Part shown: positions 11,201 through 23,332 of the stretch, one piece after another
Position numbering within the stretch: position 1 is the stretch's first letter
Layout of the letters: each line of letters opens with the position of its first letter
Assembly: GCA_015499985.1 (NCBI GenBank)
Contig: JAAAUF010000089.1
Span: 1 to 45,172 of the forward strand
Source of the DNA: Haplosporangium gracile
Lineage: Eukaryota > Mortierellomycota > Mortierellomycetes > Mortierellales > Mortierellaceae
Length of the DNA stretch: 45,172 bases
Reading direction: 5' to 3'
The notes under the pieces: model-generated
Databases searched by the model: none
What the model saw: the letters and a program-made list of their open reading frames with translations, nothing else
Told to the model about the DNA's origin: nothing
Translations under genes and position numbers: made by a program

Positions 11201-13087
11201 TGATGATGTTTTCGATGACGATAGTTCTGATTCATGCGGGATACTTTATTCCGCCGACCAATTCGCAGTGCACTGATGAGGATTCGTTCCACCCCACCAG
11301 TCAACATCACAACTTCGTGTCGAACCCTATCAAGCACATCTGCCCAGGATTTGATCTTGCAGTGACTCTTCGCGTCATGCCCAAGCTCATCAAGTATCAA
11401 GGATCGATTCGCCACCGTATCAAGAGTCGCACATGGAGTACAGGGCATGATGGAGTGAGTTTCAAGATCGAGTCGATCCGGAAACTGGGAGCAGGGGAGG
11501 CCCTTAACAAGGGTCGAAGCCAGAGCAAGCGGCGCATGAAGGAGTACAGCCAGGAGAGAATGCGTGTCCTGGCCAACATTCATGACGAGACCACCGAGAG
11601 CCTTCAGAACGAGAGGGCCATGCGGACAGCCACCTTTGAATTCACACATCAAGGCGATCCTTGGTAAGCAATCCTATCTCTATTGCGCTTTTACCTTTGA
11701 CTCATATTTGTAAAACGTAAATGGCGGTATCTGACTGGGCTTGTATCTGCCTCTTGCCTGAAATAGTTTCAAGTATTCACCCGAGTTGGTGATGGATCGT
11801 CATGATGGACTGTCGCGCAAGTGGACGAGCTGGCGGCTGAAGAAGGAGGTGTTGATTTTAGAGAACGAGGAAGAGCGGTACGAAATTTCGCTGCAGCACC
11901 AAGCAGGGACTGATGCTAGGAGATTTGACCAATATCGCTTTGCAGTTATCTCTCCAAGGACGTCTCTTTCGAGCTGGAGTAAGGCCAGCTATCCTTTGGA
12001 CTCTGGCGACTTGACGGAGGTGCTCTATGAAGACCTTGACTGGCAGGATTTTGAGTGGGTTGAGCGTGGTGTCGTCATTCAGCCTAGCCCGAGGGAGAAG
12101 AACGGCGTTACGACGTTGAACGGGAATAGATCTTTGATGGAGGGTGTCGAGGCTACATCCAAGGATGGCGATGTTGACATGGAAGATGGCGAGATCCATG
12201 ATGGAACCAAGAAGTCTGCTCATCAGACAGCAATGTCGAGCAAAGCAGATGACCATACTCAGGGAGACGACGATGCACATCAAGAAGGAGTCTTTTGCGT
12301 TGTGAGCCGACTTTACTGGAGACCGATGTCTGAGAACGGACCTACGAGACGCAGTGTCGCCCCTGCAGCTTCTAAGTCTACTGATATCACCGGGTCTCCA
12401 GTTACCAAGTCAGATCCCGTTGCGGCTCTCCAGAACGGACCTTCCAAGGATGTTTCGGATCATCATGTCACCAACACTAGTCAGGACAAGATGTTGACTT
12501 CGTCCATTGGTTCAGGAGTCAAAACAGCAAACAACGTTTACAGCACCGGCGTCCCCGCCAAACCTAATCAGGATGACTCGGTTGGTGCGCCAGTCGCGTC
12601 TCCAATTGTGCACCACAACGAAGACAAGAAGGGACCGGAGAGACCTGTTCCTGCAGTAATTGAATCTTCGCCAGTTCCACCGCAGCAACAACATCCACAA
12701 CAATCGGCACCAACAACAGCAACAAGTTTGACATTAGAGCAACAACCCACAGTTCATCAAGCAGCAGAACCAACGAAGGCTCCTAGTGCGCCTGCACCGG
12801 TGGCAAACAAGGATGTGGAGGCGATGGATGTCGACTCTTCTGTAATCACATCAGCACCATCACCAGCAGAACCAAAGGTCGCACCAGCAGTCGTCGTCGC
12901 GCCAACATCAATGCTGGCACCAGTCGCAGTTCAACAGAATCAGGGCGAGGTTATCAAACCTGCTCCCGTGGTTGCTGTACAGGAACCTCGCAAGGCGGCT
13001 CCTGTTGTTCCTGCTGCTGCTGCTCCGGTAGAAGCCGATGAGCGTGAAGAGGGTGAGCTTGAAGAAGGCGAAATTGCGTCTGATTAA
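8279..13087 (+). CDS. RXT3: RXT3-like subunit of the Rpd3L histone deacetylase complex
   Basis: Rxt3 is an accessory subunit of the large Rpd3 deacetylase complex in the nucleus. My model has six exons (8279-8690, 8826-8891, 9006-10844, 10947-11117, 11225-11663, 11767-13087) and about 1415 residues. All junctions keep frame and end in TAG. The conserved Rxt3 domain begins near residue 757 with PRLIVKNDPNL and RPELFLGYYRYDP. It continues with NSLLEVRVASTYLTY, LWGTDIYTDDSDVVAILIHAG and RIKSRTWSTGHDGVSFKIES, and ends near EVLYEDLDWQDFEW. The first 750 residues are disordered (Pro-, Ser-, Gln- and His-rich). The C-terminus is also disordered and ends in EEGELEEGEIASD. It is much longer than yeast Rxt3 because of these disordered arms. 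It converges on the aminotransferase gene with a 116 bp gap. Confidence 0.9.
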
Positions 13088-13203
13088 TAAACCGAGCCTT
13101 TAGTTCATTTTTCTCCTTATCTGTTGTTTTGTTCTAATGTTTGATATTTGTTGTTTATTCAGATGGACAAGAATGAGTAAAATAGGAAGGGAAACGTATA
13201 TTT

Positions 13204-14861
13204 TTAAGCCTCGTGACGGGGAATAATACCCTGGGCGGGCTGCATCCATCCATAGGGATCCTCAAGATCACCGTTCTGAATTCCACGCATGGCCGTAAAC
13301 AGTCTCAAGAAACCGGGTCCAATCGCGGCCTGTGTCTTGCTGGTCCCGATCAAGGTCTTGACGCCCTGGCGCTCAATCGACTTGACGGGGGTGATCACTG
13401 CCGCCGTACCACAGGCTGCGATTTCCTCAAAACGGTTCTCCAAGACTTCTGTGAATGGGATTACACGGTTCTCGACGTTCCAGCCGAAGGATTTCGCGAG
13501 CTGGACCAGAGATTGTTTTGTCACAGAGTTCAAAATGGAGGGAGACTCTGGTGCGCAGAAGGTGGGGGTTGGGGTTTCCGAGGAGGTGGAAGGGTAGGTG
13601 AGAGCGACAAAGTTTGAGGTTGAGAACTCGTCAATGTTGGTGTGGGTTTTGGAATCGAGGTGGAGGGTGATGGGGTATCCGCGTGCCTTTGCGTCTGAGC
13701 TGTGGCGAAGGACGGGAGCGTAGTTCCCGCCGAGCTTAGCGGCTCCTGTTCCCAGTGGGGCGGCTAGATGGGATGGAGGGGTTATAGGGAGAGGAAGGGT
13801 GAGGGGAAGTGGGTTAGATTAGGGTTCAACATGTTTCCGGAAATGTACCAAGAGATGAATGTTTTAGAGGGTTGACTCATATGATGTAGTGGGTACACAG
13901 AGATGTAGATTGGATCATGTAAAGTATACGAGTAGCTTACCTCTGTCGAAGTTGTCAACGACCAGGCAGTCGACAGGGCTGACTCCTCCCTTGTAGAAGT
14001 TTCCAACTATTGGAAAAGAATTAAAAGCAAACAGTTAGCAAAAGGTTGTAGTAAAAGATAATACTCTATTCAGATCACATACCTAACCTGACACACAACC
14101 ATCGTTTTTTCTCTCATAGGACCAACGACATGCTTACCAGGAATAACGGAAACAATGAAGGTAAACTCGGGAGCAGGATAAAGGCCAATCTCAGGGCCAG
14201 TACCCAACAACAAAGGTCTCAGATAAAGTGCACCGCCAGATCCATAGGGAGGAACGAATTCGAGATTGTTGGCGACAGCACGTTCACAGGCCTCGATGAA
14301 GAGTGCTTCGGGGACGGAGGCCATGCATGCGAGTTCTGCAGAGTAGATCATGCGCTTAGCGTTTGCGTCGGGGCGGAAGATGCGAATTTGTCCGTCTTTG
14401 CATCTGAATGCTTTGATGCCTTCGAAGCACTATTGTTGGAGGAGTGGATGGCGGATGGTGAGGGGTAAGCTGCGTTAGTCATAGATATCTTTTCATCGGA
14501 CTTTTTTTTAGTTGCTGGCAGAATAGGTGTGGGAGCGTCCAAGCGCAGATCTTTTGATCCAGTGCGAGAGCAAAAGTAAGGTAGTTGACTATCTACTCAC
14601 ATGCCGTTTCAAAAAAAACTTTTCCTTTCTCCATTCAATTTACAAAAATAAAAAACGAAACAAGTAGTTTACCTCCTGGCCATAGTTAAGACAGGGAGCA
14701 CAGACGTGCATTTTGATGTAGGAGTCGCGGACGAATTCGCCTTGGTCCCATTTGCCGTCCTTGAAGATGTACTTGACATGACCGTTGGTGTCGACCCATT
14801 TGAATCCGAGGCTGTCCCAGTCAATGGCCGATGTGGGTGCAGGAGGAAGTGCCTGTGTCAT
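13204..14861 (-). CDS. Branched-chain amino acid aminotransferase (class IV, PLP)
   Basis: Transfers the amino group between Leu/Ile/Val and 2-oxoglutarate. Four exons (14861-14673, 14429-14138, 14006-13941, 13763-13204) give 368 residues, normal for the family. Landmarks are LGFKWVDTNGHVKYIFKDGK, CFEGIKAFR, IRIFRPDANAKRM, PPYGSGGALYLRPLLLGTGP and GNFYKGGVSPVD. APLGTGAAKLGGNYAP contains the likely PLP lysine (K192). The stretch following it reads IDEFSTSNF, where mitochondrial and yeast BCATs have EVGTMN, so this looks like a distinct fungal subfamily. Substrate range may differ from Bat1/Bat2. The N-terminus (MTQALPPAPTSAIDWDSLGF) lacks an Arg-rich presequence, which suggests a cytosolic enzyme. 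It shares a 467 bp divergent promoter with PSMG3. Confidence 0.92.
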
Positions 14862-15328
14862 TTGGTTGGTTGTTGGTTAGGGAGGGGGGGTGTGGTTTTG
14901 GTGAGAGGGAAGAGAGAGGTTTAAGGAAGGGAATAAAAAAGAGTGAAGGGACAAAGGCAGTATTTAAGACGTTTTTTTTTGATCAGTGTGATATCTATGA
15001 CTATGACGGCGATGACTCGTACTTTTTGCTCACACCCCACATTGGAGGACGAAGGGTTTTTTGTCTGAAGAGGGAGGGAGGGGCTTCTCGGCACAAAAAG
15101 TACCCGACGGCCAATTGACCAATCACTTAAATGTAGGGTAGAGTGACTGGCAAAAATAACGAAAGAAGAAGGTTGCGCGTCCACTCTTCTGAAAGGTACA
15201 CTTTTCTACCCTCTTCTTTATTTTTCCTTTTTCTTTTTACATTCACTCTCACATCTCACATCTCAACACAACAGGATCTTGACAACAACAACAACAACAA
15301 CGACAAATTATAACAGGAAGTATATACA
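14862..15328. promoter_or_regulatory. Divergent promoter of the aminotransferase and PSMG3
   Basis: This 467 bp gap lies between two start codons that point away from each other. It holds a G-rich block at about 14870-14935 (C-rich in the aminotransferase leader) and a CAACAACAA run just before PSMG3 (15284-15301). CCAAT-type sequence (ACCAATCAC) is visible at about 15118-15126. No further motif is assigned. Confidence 0.4.
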
Positions 15329-15928
15329 ATGGACAAGCAACAGGCTCCCTTCCCGCTGATCAACAGACAGGCCGCACGCATCATCCAAGGACGGCACACC
15401 GAAGTCTTCGTCGTCTCATTCGTCGACAAAATCCTCATCCTCGTCAGTCAATATGGAAAAGTTGGCAGTCTGGTACGCTCTATGCCGGTCATGGACATTC
15501 TCATCGTCATTCGAGAATAGGACGTTCTACAGGAAGGAGCAAAGTTGAAACTGACCCAGGACTCCGTTTGTCTATTCGACGATACAATTAATTAGATTCA
15601 TACACAAGTAGACCAGCAGTCATTAACAGCAAGCACAGCAGCAGGAGACTTAGCTTCAACATCCTCAAAATTCCTCTTGGGAGCGGGATCCTCGACTTCG
15701 AAAAAGACACAACTCTATCAGGTCTACGCGTCACATATCTCACAGATGATCCAACATCAGAATCCGATGGAGAATCGGGCGGTCGTGTTGTCGTTGGCGC
15801 TGTCTATTCAGGAACCGGACCTGGAGAAGGAGCAGATTACGGAGGAGGAGAAGGAGGAGCGGTTGAGGGACCGTGAGCTGTTTGAGAATGTGATCGAGTT
15901 GATTAATGAATGTTGTGTCTGGATGTAG
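15329..15928 (+). CDS. PSMG3: Proteasome assembly chaperone 3 (PSMG3/PAC3-like)
   Basis: PAC3, with PAC4, helps build the 20S proteasome alpha ring in the cytosol. Two exons (15329-15472 and 15596-15928) give 158 residues. The first exon has the conserved core TEVFVVSFVDKILILVSQYG followed by KVGSL, matching human PAC3 around its 'QFGKMGTL' segment. The second exon supplies FLLGAG, then YQVYASHISQMI, NRAVVLSLALSI and a C-terminal ELINECCVW, paralleling the family's 'LLG', 'NRAVLLAVAV' and 'VCQVW' positions. A nearer acceptor at 15521 stays in frame but runs into a TAG at 15593-15595, which is itself the acceptor used here. Using the nearer site would therefore truncate the protein. Confidence 0.82.
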
Positions 15929-18900
15929 TTAAGGCGTTCTTGATAACAAACCTCCTTCGGGTGGATAATAAAGTATGAAGCTCAAAATAACACACAAGCA
16001 AGGACAGTTCTGTCTGGGAACAGGATTGGGCTTTTATTTTTTTTCATTAAGGAAAAAAACACAAAAGAGGAATAGATCAACTCATGGATCCATAGAGAAA
16101 GGTGACGTTGTGCTTCAGTTGGTATCAAATTATTCCGCTAGGATTTGTATTCGGGATACAAATAACCAGAGTGATTGGTGCAAGGTAATGCTTTACTTCG
16201 TTATCCACATCATTCCGTGAACAGCAACAACTGGCTTTGGTCAAGACCTTAGGATATCGACACAACAAGACACCAGTTGAAGCAAAATTCATACAGTCAT
16301 GTGCAGGGACGCGTCCGAAATGACTAACTTGTCCAAATCTTTTCTTCGTGACCTTTGCTTTGTTACGCGTCGCGCTCAAAGCGCATGTCATGAGTGCGAG
16401 CTAATTTGATTATTTGATCGGCACACGACTGAAGATAAATCACAGTCACCCATGGCAGCCGGTCATACTTCCTTTTTCTTCACTCTCTCCCTCAAGTTTT
16501 CTCTGCATTGTTCACCTCTTCAACTAGTTTCAGTGTATAGACAGTATGGTGCTTATATGCTACACAAAAAAAACGGAGACGCTCACCATGTATCGTTGTT
16601 TTCAGCTTGTCACCTGCCTATCATCTACCTTGTTCATAAAGAAAAAAAAGAAACGCGCGGCAGTGAAATTACACATGTTTATAACTAGTACGAATCGAAT
16701 AGAAACTGTGCAGAAAAAATGAAAAAAGTAAGGACGATGTGTTGGGATAGAACTCAAGATAATGCGGAATCCCTTTTCTGTTGAACGTTTTGTTGTGAAA
16801 AGACTTGCATCAATCCCGTGGCCCATATCGTCACTCATTTCAATACTTTACTTTATTGAGATATTCGTCATTCATTGTTGAAAACACCTTTGCAAGTTCC
16901 TTTTACCATGGCGCGTTGAAGAAGTTAAAAAAAAAAAAAAGCTTTCATTCTACCTCAGTATCATATTCACGATACAAGGAACAAAGCATCATTGATATTG
17001 AAAGCGCTATCCATATGGCGACACTGTAGACGAGGAAAAAAGTGATCGTCCCAAAGGGTTGTGAACATCGCTCCATGTATTGAAAAAAAAGAAAAGGGAA
17101 GTTAATGTCACAGAAAACAAAATAGAGTTTGATTCAGATTTGAAGGCACAAAGCATAAGAATATTCTTGCTCAGTACTCTTCCTTGTTCATTTTCCTTGC
17201 ATTCCTGTAATTTGTTTGACCTGTATTACTCTTTTATTCCCTTGGCGGTCATTCATCCCCGCCTCTATTTATTTGTTTGAGAGTCCGAAAAAAGCACTTT
17301 AACAGAAATGAGACACGCACGAAAAAGCCACGTTCTCAACTGAAGAGAATGTAACTGGCATCCACCATTCACACGTGTTCTGAAAAATGGGGATACTCAG
17401 ACTTTGCCCGAAATCGCGGTCCGTAAAAATAAAAACGTAATAAGCGAAACAAAAATGGAGGGTGAAGCGTCTTGCCTGTTTCTGGATCGCCGTCCTTTCT
17501 ACTTGAACTATTTGTGAAGAGAAAAGAATAAAAATATGGAAGTCCGGGGACGAAAATATATTTCCGAACATTGTGTGGACATGTTCAAAACGTCATTTTT
17601 TTGCTCGTTTGCTATCGCCTTGCGTGTGCTTTCTCGACTGCTTGTATCGATAAACCGGTAAAACACAGTATTGATATTTCGAGCAGGCATATATCCGTAT
17701 CTTTTCTAAAAAAAAACAAAAGCTGATCCTCCAGGCAACCCATATGCTCTAATTTAATGCTGAAAGAGAAATAAAGGTACGCTATCTGGTCATGGAAGGG
17801 CGTCGCATGTTGTGATGATGTCGAGATAGAGAGATAAGCAAACAAACTTTCAAAGAAGATGGCATTGGAAAGTGTTCAGTTAAATGAACGAGTGATCATC
17901 TTTCTAATCAAATTCGAATCGCCAAATGTCTCTTGGGTCTGCTTGATAAGAGGTAATCATTGTAAGTGTTTTTCTTTTTGAAAAAAAAAAAATAATTGAA
18001 AGAGGTAAGTTCGTCAGCGATCGTGGTGGTGACAGCAATGAATGACAGTAAAAGAACTGAAGATAAAACAAAATTTATTTGTTTTCCATTCATTTGAGTC
18101 ATACTTTCTCGTGTTGTGCCTCGGTTTTACGGCAGTAAGTTTACTGCACGAAAGCTCTTGATTAGAGGACGGCTAATCTCTTCTCAATCCTCATCGGTAT
18201 ATCTTGCCCAAAAGCCGCGAACGGTAGATCAACAAAGACGGCGGCAATTGCGCTCAAGAACGACTTTACTAGCCACTTTGTATCTGTTTTTATATGCTTG
18301 TTATAGTCTGCCACCTTAAAAAAAAGGGTAGAGACAGAAGCGCAATATACCATTGCTATTACTTCGGAAGAAAAAAAGACTATAAAAAGAAAGAATGAAG
18401 CCTTTAGAGTATAACGTATTACCGTCTGTTTCAATGATCTGTTGTGAAAAAATGTCTCGACGGATGTGTGCAACGTGTATCGTATCTACATTTTAATATA
18501 TCTGCTTTCAACACCAAAATATCATCAGAAAAACGTATCCGTTCGAGTCTGTACCGACTTTGCCTCAGCATTTTGATTTCTTTTAGGCACTTTCATCGTC
18601 ACACTGTGGATATGAACCTTACTACCTCAAGAAACGACCAGTTGCTCCCTCGCCAAAAGATGCGAGGATCCTAGGGCATCTGGACGTCCTATATTGACAA
18701 ATCGAAAAGCAGAGTGAGTTTGAGCATCTAGAGATCATTCGACATGATCGAGCTATTGATTTTAGGGTCGTGCACGATATCGGTTCATTTTCACCACGAG
18801 TTTTGTGTGATCATTCAACAACGCCATAATCCTTCCCAACGACGTTAACCCTGTCTGACGATGGAGATGGGCGCCTAGGGTCTTGGATCTGTGTGCAGGA

Positions 18901-20799
18901 TTGAGCAAGCTGAAGAAACTGTGTGGAACTGGCAATGCTGGATCGAGCGAGAACAAGGCGTTTATGGGTGTCGAGGTGTCGTAAATTTTGGAGCAGTGAC
19001 CGCTCAAAGGGCCGATTTCCTCATGAGCGCGTTCTCATTTCCGCCGTTCGATCGCCTTGGGCATTGTTGCGGTACGGGTTTATTTTTAATTTATCCCCTT
19101 TTTTATTCGATGAAGAAGCACACAAAGTGCAGACGTCACCACTCGGCAGGCATATTAGCCCCTTGGTGGTGTGAAATAAACATCAGACTCTTTCTTCCCA
19201 TTGATACACACACGACTACACTCAGACTTATTAGCATGCCGAGCTGTACAACGAAGACGCTGACAACGAATGGTGGTAAAGGACTGGCAGGTGATGAAGA
19301 GTGGTCCGTAGATGGGTTCTGACAATACGATGTGATCACTGCAGGAATGAGTGGAGGATTGGATGGAAAGATACTAGTAGCGAGAGCAGTAATCTCAAAA
19401 CATAACGTTATTGCAACATTTTCTTTCACTTGCTCCACTTACTCGATTTTAACAAGGTTCATATTTTCATGTGGTTTTTTTGCTCCATTGAAACGCATGC
19501 AAAAGTGAGTGATCAAATTTGATAGCACTGATTTTATTTTATGAGTCAAAAATTTGATCACACGAAAAATGTTTACGCGTTTCGCGTGTGTGCGATTTGG
19601 TGGCGCAGCTTGGGCCAAATTATTACTACATCATTGAGCTAGGCATATATGTAGCTCAAGGGCAGGTGGTTCTTCCTTAATAGGTTTCGCGATTGATAGC
19701 GTCGCATTCGGCCGCTCTTTGTGATCTAGATGTACTCACCGCCAACTCTGCCTCTTCACCAAGGTGTTAGTAGTTCTTGCGAAACGTATTTTTTACATCG
19801 CCGCCTTGATAACGGAAGGCTCATTCATGTGTTTTGGCTGATTTGGATGGGTTGATATGCATGCATGTTAGCGATGATTTAAAAGGGGTCGTAGGAGGCA
19901 ACGTATGCATAATCCTTGATTGCTCGTTTTTCAGTTCTCAGAGGCTGTTTGTGGCGGCCTTTTCTCTACCAATAGTAAGTGCGAGCAACGTTGTTTTTGG
20001 TTTTCAATGCGCTTACAAAAAAAAAAAACTGACAATGGTGTGTGAGGGCAGGGCTATATGTGTTTTATGTTTGCCCTCGAGAATATGGAACAGTCTAGTC
20101 AAAATGCATATTTTTTTAGGGGGAAAAGAAGCAGGGTTCTCAAAAGCAAGTAAGCGTGCGCAACATCTGTTATGTCTCTCGATGGTTTCTCATGTTTTCA
20201 TTCGTTTTCAATGACGCGACCCCATAATTCCAAAAAAAAACGAATACCGATATGACGGCAGCGTGCAGTTGGGTTTAGCACGTTACCAAGTTTTGATCCA
20301 TTCACAACAATATTGCAACTTTCGCCCTTCAGAGACTATGCCGATTGTATTTAGCGGGTGCAAGATTCGAAATGAAAGAGAAGGTTAGGTTACACAGGTT
20401 TAATATGCGCCCAGAGACTGTCTAAAAAACTCTCACAGCTGCTTGACGGGTTTAACGCACACAATGTAGACTGTAATGTTGGTTAGAAGGCACAGTGTCT
20501 TATTCTTAGTTGTTCATTGAGGCCTATTGCTTTTTTCATATGATAAGATTTTTTTTTCTGGCGTTGGTTTTGATCTGTACCGTGTCGTGTTTAGACTTGG
20601 GCGGAGTACAGAGTGGAGCTAAAACGTTTTTAAGGCAGAAAAGAAGTATAAATCATGTAACGGAGATTCGATGCTCATTAACCTTGAGAAAGGTTGAAGT
20701 ATTTAAAAAAAATAAACCTACACTTGTTAGTACTATAGCATATCCACATATCGATAGGTAAAAAGTATAACGAAATGCAAATTGGTGACAACATAACCT
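15929..20799. other. Gene-poor region with no supported gene
   Basis: About 4.9 kb in which I find no supportable coding gene, RNA gene or complete transposon. Open frames are short, overlap on both strands, and resemble no protein I recognise. The sequence is AT-rich with many A/T homopolymers. One strong inverted repeat lies at 19490-19583 and a smaller one (TGAGCTA...TAGCTCA) at 19635-19658. This region, the two broken genes and the relic to its right together form a 10.7 kb stretch without an intact gene, unlike the dense flanks. Confidence 0.45.
19490..19583. repeat. Long imperfect inverted repeat (hairpin, possible MITE)
   Basis: GTGATCAAATTTGA at 19509-19522 faces TCAAAAATTTGATCAC at 19546-19561, giving a near-perfect stem with a loop of about 23 nt. 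Outside it, GAAACGC (19490-19496) pairs with GCGTTTC (19577-19583), so the symmetry extends to 94 bp. It lies in gene-poor DNA. It could be the core of a miniature inverted-repeat element, a folded transcript or a chance palindrome. No target-site duplication is evident. Confidence 0.5.
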
Positions 20800-22040
20800 G
20801 GGGTCAAGAAAAGGCACTGCCAACTCGTATCCGCTTGCTGTCATTTCAGACTTACAGTTTTTTAGCTTCTTGGCTATGCGATCAATTTCGCTCTTGGGCA
20901 ATACATCCGGCTTGAGGGTGACTGAGCTCGCACTGTTGATTGTCGAGTTGTTCCCATGGACCTCTAAGGTTCCCTTCGCGTCAATGTCCAATCCGAACTC
21001 GATCTCGATAACACCACGGCATTTAGTGCAAGTTCAGTAATTTTAAGCGCGCCGATAATGTTGTTCTTCTTGCTCTTTTGGAAGCAAGTGAGGCTTTTTC
21101 GACAGGTTCCAATATGCTTTCGAAGAGAACTTTGTTGAGTGCCTCGAACGGGGCGTGGGTTACAGTAGTGAAAAATCAACGTGAGCAGGAAGGGCGCCAA
21201 TGTCGAGGATCGTCCCGGTAGAAGTCGAAAGAGCGCGTTTCGTACGCTCACAGGCCGTTCGCAGTCGAGCGGGCGCGCAGGCGTTGAAGGAGATACCCTG
21301 CCTACTATAAGGTTTGAACTTCTGAACTAGATCGTTAACGAGGCAGTTGTCGAAGTCCTGGCCTCCCAAGTGCGTGTTTCTTGCTGTGGCAACGACTTCA
21401 ATGATATCGAAATCGATGATGAAGAGTGTGACATCGAGAGTACCGGCGCCGAGATCAACAAGAGAACAGTTTTTGGGTCGGTGATCTCCCTCCTGTTCAC
21501 TACGAGAGCGATGGCAGCCGCCGAGGCTTCTGAAATGACGGTAAGGTTGTGAAGTCTAGCGATAGTTCCGACATTGATGGCGGCCTGGCGATGAGCATCG
21601 CTGAGCCTGGAAGGGACGGAGATGACAGCGTCTGTGGCGATCATTACAAGGTGAGCCTCGGCAGTCCAATGCAGCTCGGCAAGGACCGTAGCAGTGATCG
21701 CCTCCAGTGAAAGGTCCTTCAACTCGTCTAAGTAGGCAATTTGGTAGTAAGGTCTGTTGTTCCTGCGGACGACCTTGAAAAGCCAGTGCTTTATATCCGA
21801 CTAGACCTCGTAGTCGTCGAAATCGGCGACCGATGAGACGCTTGATATCGAAGATAGCGTCGCGAAGGTTCCTGGTGATTTGATTTTGTGCTTTCTGGCC
21901 AAAGAGGCGTCCTGTTTCCGAAATGGCAATTGTAGAGGGGGCGGCATGATTGCCGTTGTTGTTGGGAATGATATCGACATGGTTTTGGTTCCAGATTGCA
22001 ACCTTGCAGAAAGCCGTTCCAAGATCGGTCCAGATGGCCA
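20800..22040 (-). pseudogene. HSP70 pseudogene (frameshifts, stop, internal deletion)
   Basis: A decayed copy of a cytosolic-type HSP70. The order of recognisable pieces is right. The nucleotide-binding start is AIWTDLGTAFCKVAIW, IIPNNNGNHAAPS, DIKRLIGRRF. SDIKHWLFKVV, AVISVPSRLSDAHRQAA, LVDLGAGTLDVTLF and LGGQDFDNCLV follow, then FEALNKVLFESILEPVEKA, and finally ITELALNA and FGLDIDAKGTLEVHG from the substrate-binding domain. These sit in at least three frames. There are frame changes near 21815, 21450, 21150 and 21010, and a TAG near 21800 just before SDIKHW. About 130 residues between EPVEKA and the ITEL segment are missing, as is the whole C-terminal lid. No start codon lies in frame before AIWTDLG. 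An AATAG before it may be an old acceptor. Confidence 0.88.
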
Positions 22041-23332
22041 CTATTTCGTCTAACGGTCAAATAATAGCGATTGAAAAAGAAAGCATATGAGTGTGAGTGC
22101 TCCATGCTACGGCGCTCAGTCCACGTGGCATAGAGAGAGCAGCTTGAGAGCAATCTTGTAAGTGTAAACACACCCAGGACAGGTATAGAAGGGAGGGAAG
22201 AAGGAAGAGAGGTGTCGCTGCTGCGAACGGAAGCAAGTGAAGGAAAGCGACACTGCTCTTTTGTTCCCGCCTTCACACACACGTCGCTAAGTCACATCAA
22301 AAATAACTTTAGTGATAGTGACAGTCGTCTGCTTGGAGTTGTCGGAATGACACGGTGGCAGTAGGGAGGAGAAGATAGAGAAAAGCGATGGATTGTCTAT
22401 GTCTATGTCTATGTTGATGGCGAGAATAGAAAAAGGAGTTACCTTATCTACGGGTCGTGGTGTTTGTGTAGTTTACTCCTTTTTGCCTGCGTTTACGTCG
22501 AGGGTCCAGTGGACGTGAGTATGGGCGTGAGTGTGGGTGCAAGAAGTGTGAAGCGAGAGGAAAGTGAGGGAGAGAAGTGAAGGCAAGCAAACGAGAAAAA
22601 ATATAAAAGTGGACATGTAAAGGGAAGGGGAGTGTGACGAGGAAAGGGAGAAGGGGGAGGGAGAAGGGGGAGGGAGAAGAAAAGAGGTGAGATTCGAAAG
22701 CGATGCGTGGAGGGGGAGTAAGTCCCTCGTTCACCAAACGATAAAAGAACGCTTGACCTTTGTTGAGTGACGTGAACAGCCTTAGTTTCGAGGGGAAGGG
22801 TCAACAAGCCATATGCAACACACAGAGCCGTTCAAGGGTATCAAATTGAAGGAAAGGAACATGCGGTACCCTAGAATGCCATCGTCCTTCTTCTTTGTTA
22901 CTTCAGCTCTTCATTTCACCTTGCAAGGTCTTTCTACAACACTCTCACTGACACGAGAAAGTACATCCATTGCAGTTCTAAAACAAAATTGAGATCAACA
23001 AGCTCTCTTCCTATTATTTCAAACATACAAAATTTTCTCGCGTTACAATTTCTGATCATGCAGCCAATTTTTTTTCTATCTCAAATGCTTGTCATTGCAC
23101 AAAGTCATAAGAACAGCAGTGCTAGCTATCAAAGAATCAGACCAAAAAAATTGAAAGATTCGGCAGTGGATATGCTATGACAGCAGACTGTGCGAATTTT
23201 ACAAGCGTGTCAAGTGGATGTCAACTGTACAAGGTTATCCACAGCCGGGTCTGCACTGTGCATTACAGACATAGAAAGAAGAGAAAGGTTTGTATGTTTT
23301 ACTGTCTATTACTTCACAAAAAAAAAGGTACT
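22041..23332. other. Flank between the HSP70 pseudogene and the broken secreted gene
   Basis: About 1.3 kb without a supported gene. On the minus strand, 22440-22740 is CT-rich and looks like the leader of the former HSP70 gene, including tandem copies of a GGGAGAAGGGGGA-type unit near 22645-22680 (plus strand). A short run of four imperfect 6-bp units (GTCTAT) lies at about 22395-22418. Confidence 0.35.

Noticed and set aside
15521..15595. Nearer acceptor for the PSMG3 second exon
   Set aside because: It stays open for 24 codons and then meets an in-frame TAG; using the TAG as acceptor gives the complete conserved protein.
18541..18565. GTTCGAGTC resembling a tRNA B box
   Set aside because: No T-arm pairing, no acceptor stem and no A box at suitable distance.
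18762..19438. Overlapping frames of 80-143 codons on both strands
   Set aside because: No recognisable domain, conflicting strands, no supporting splice pattern; treated as chance frames.
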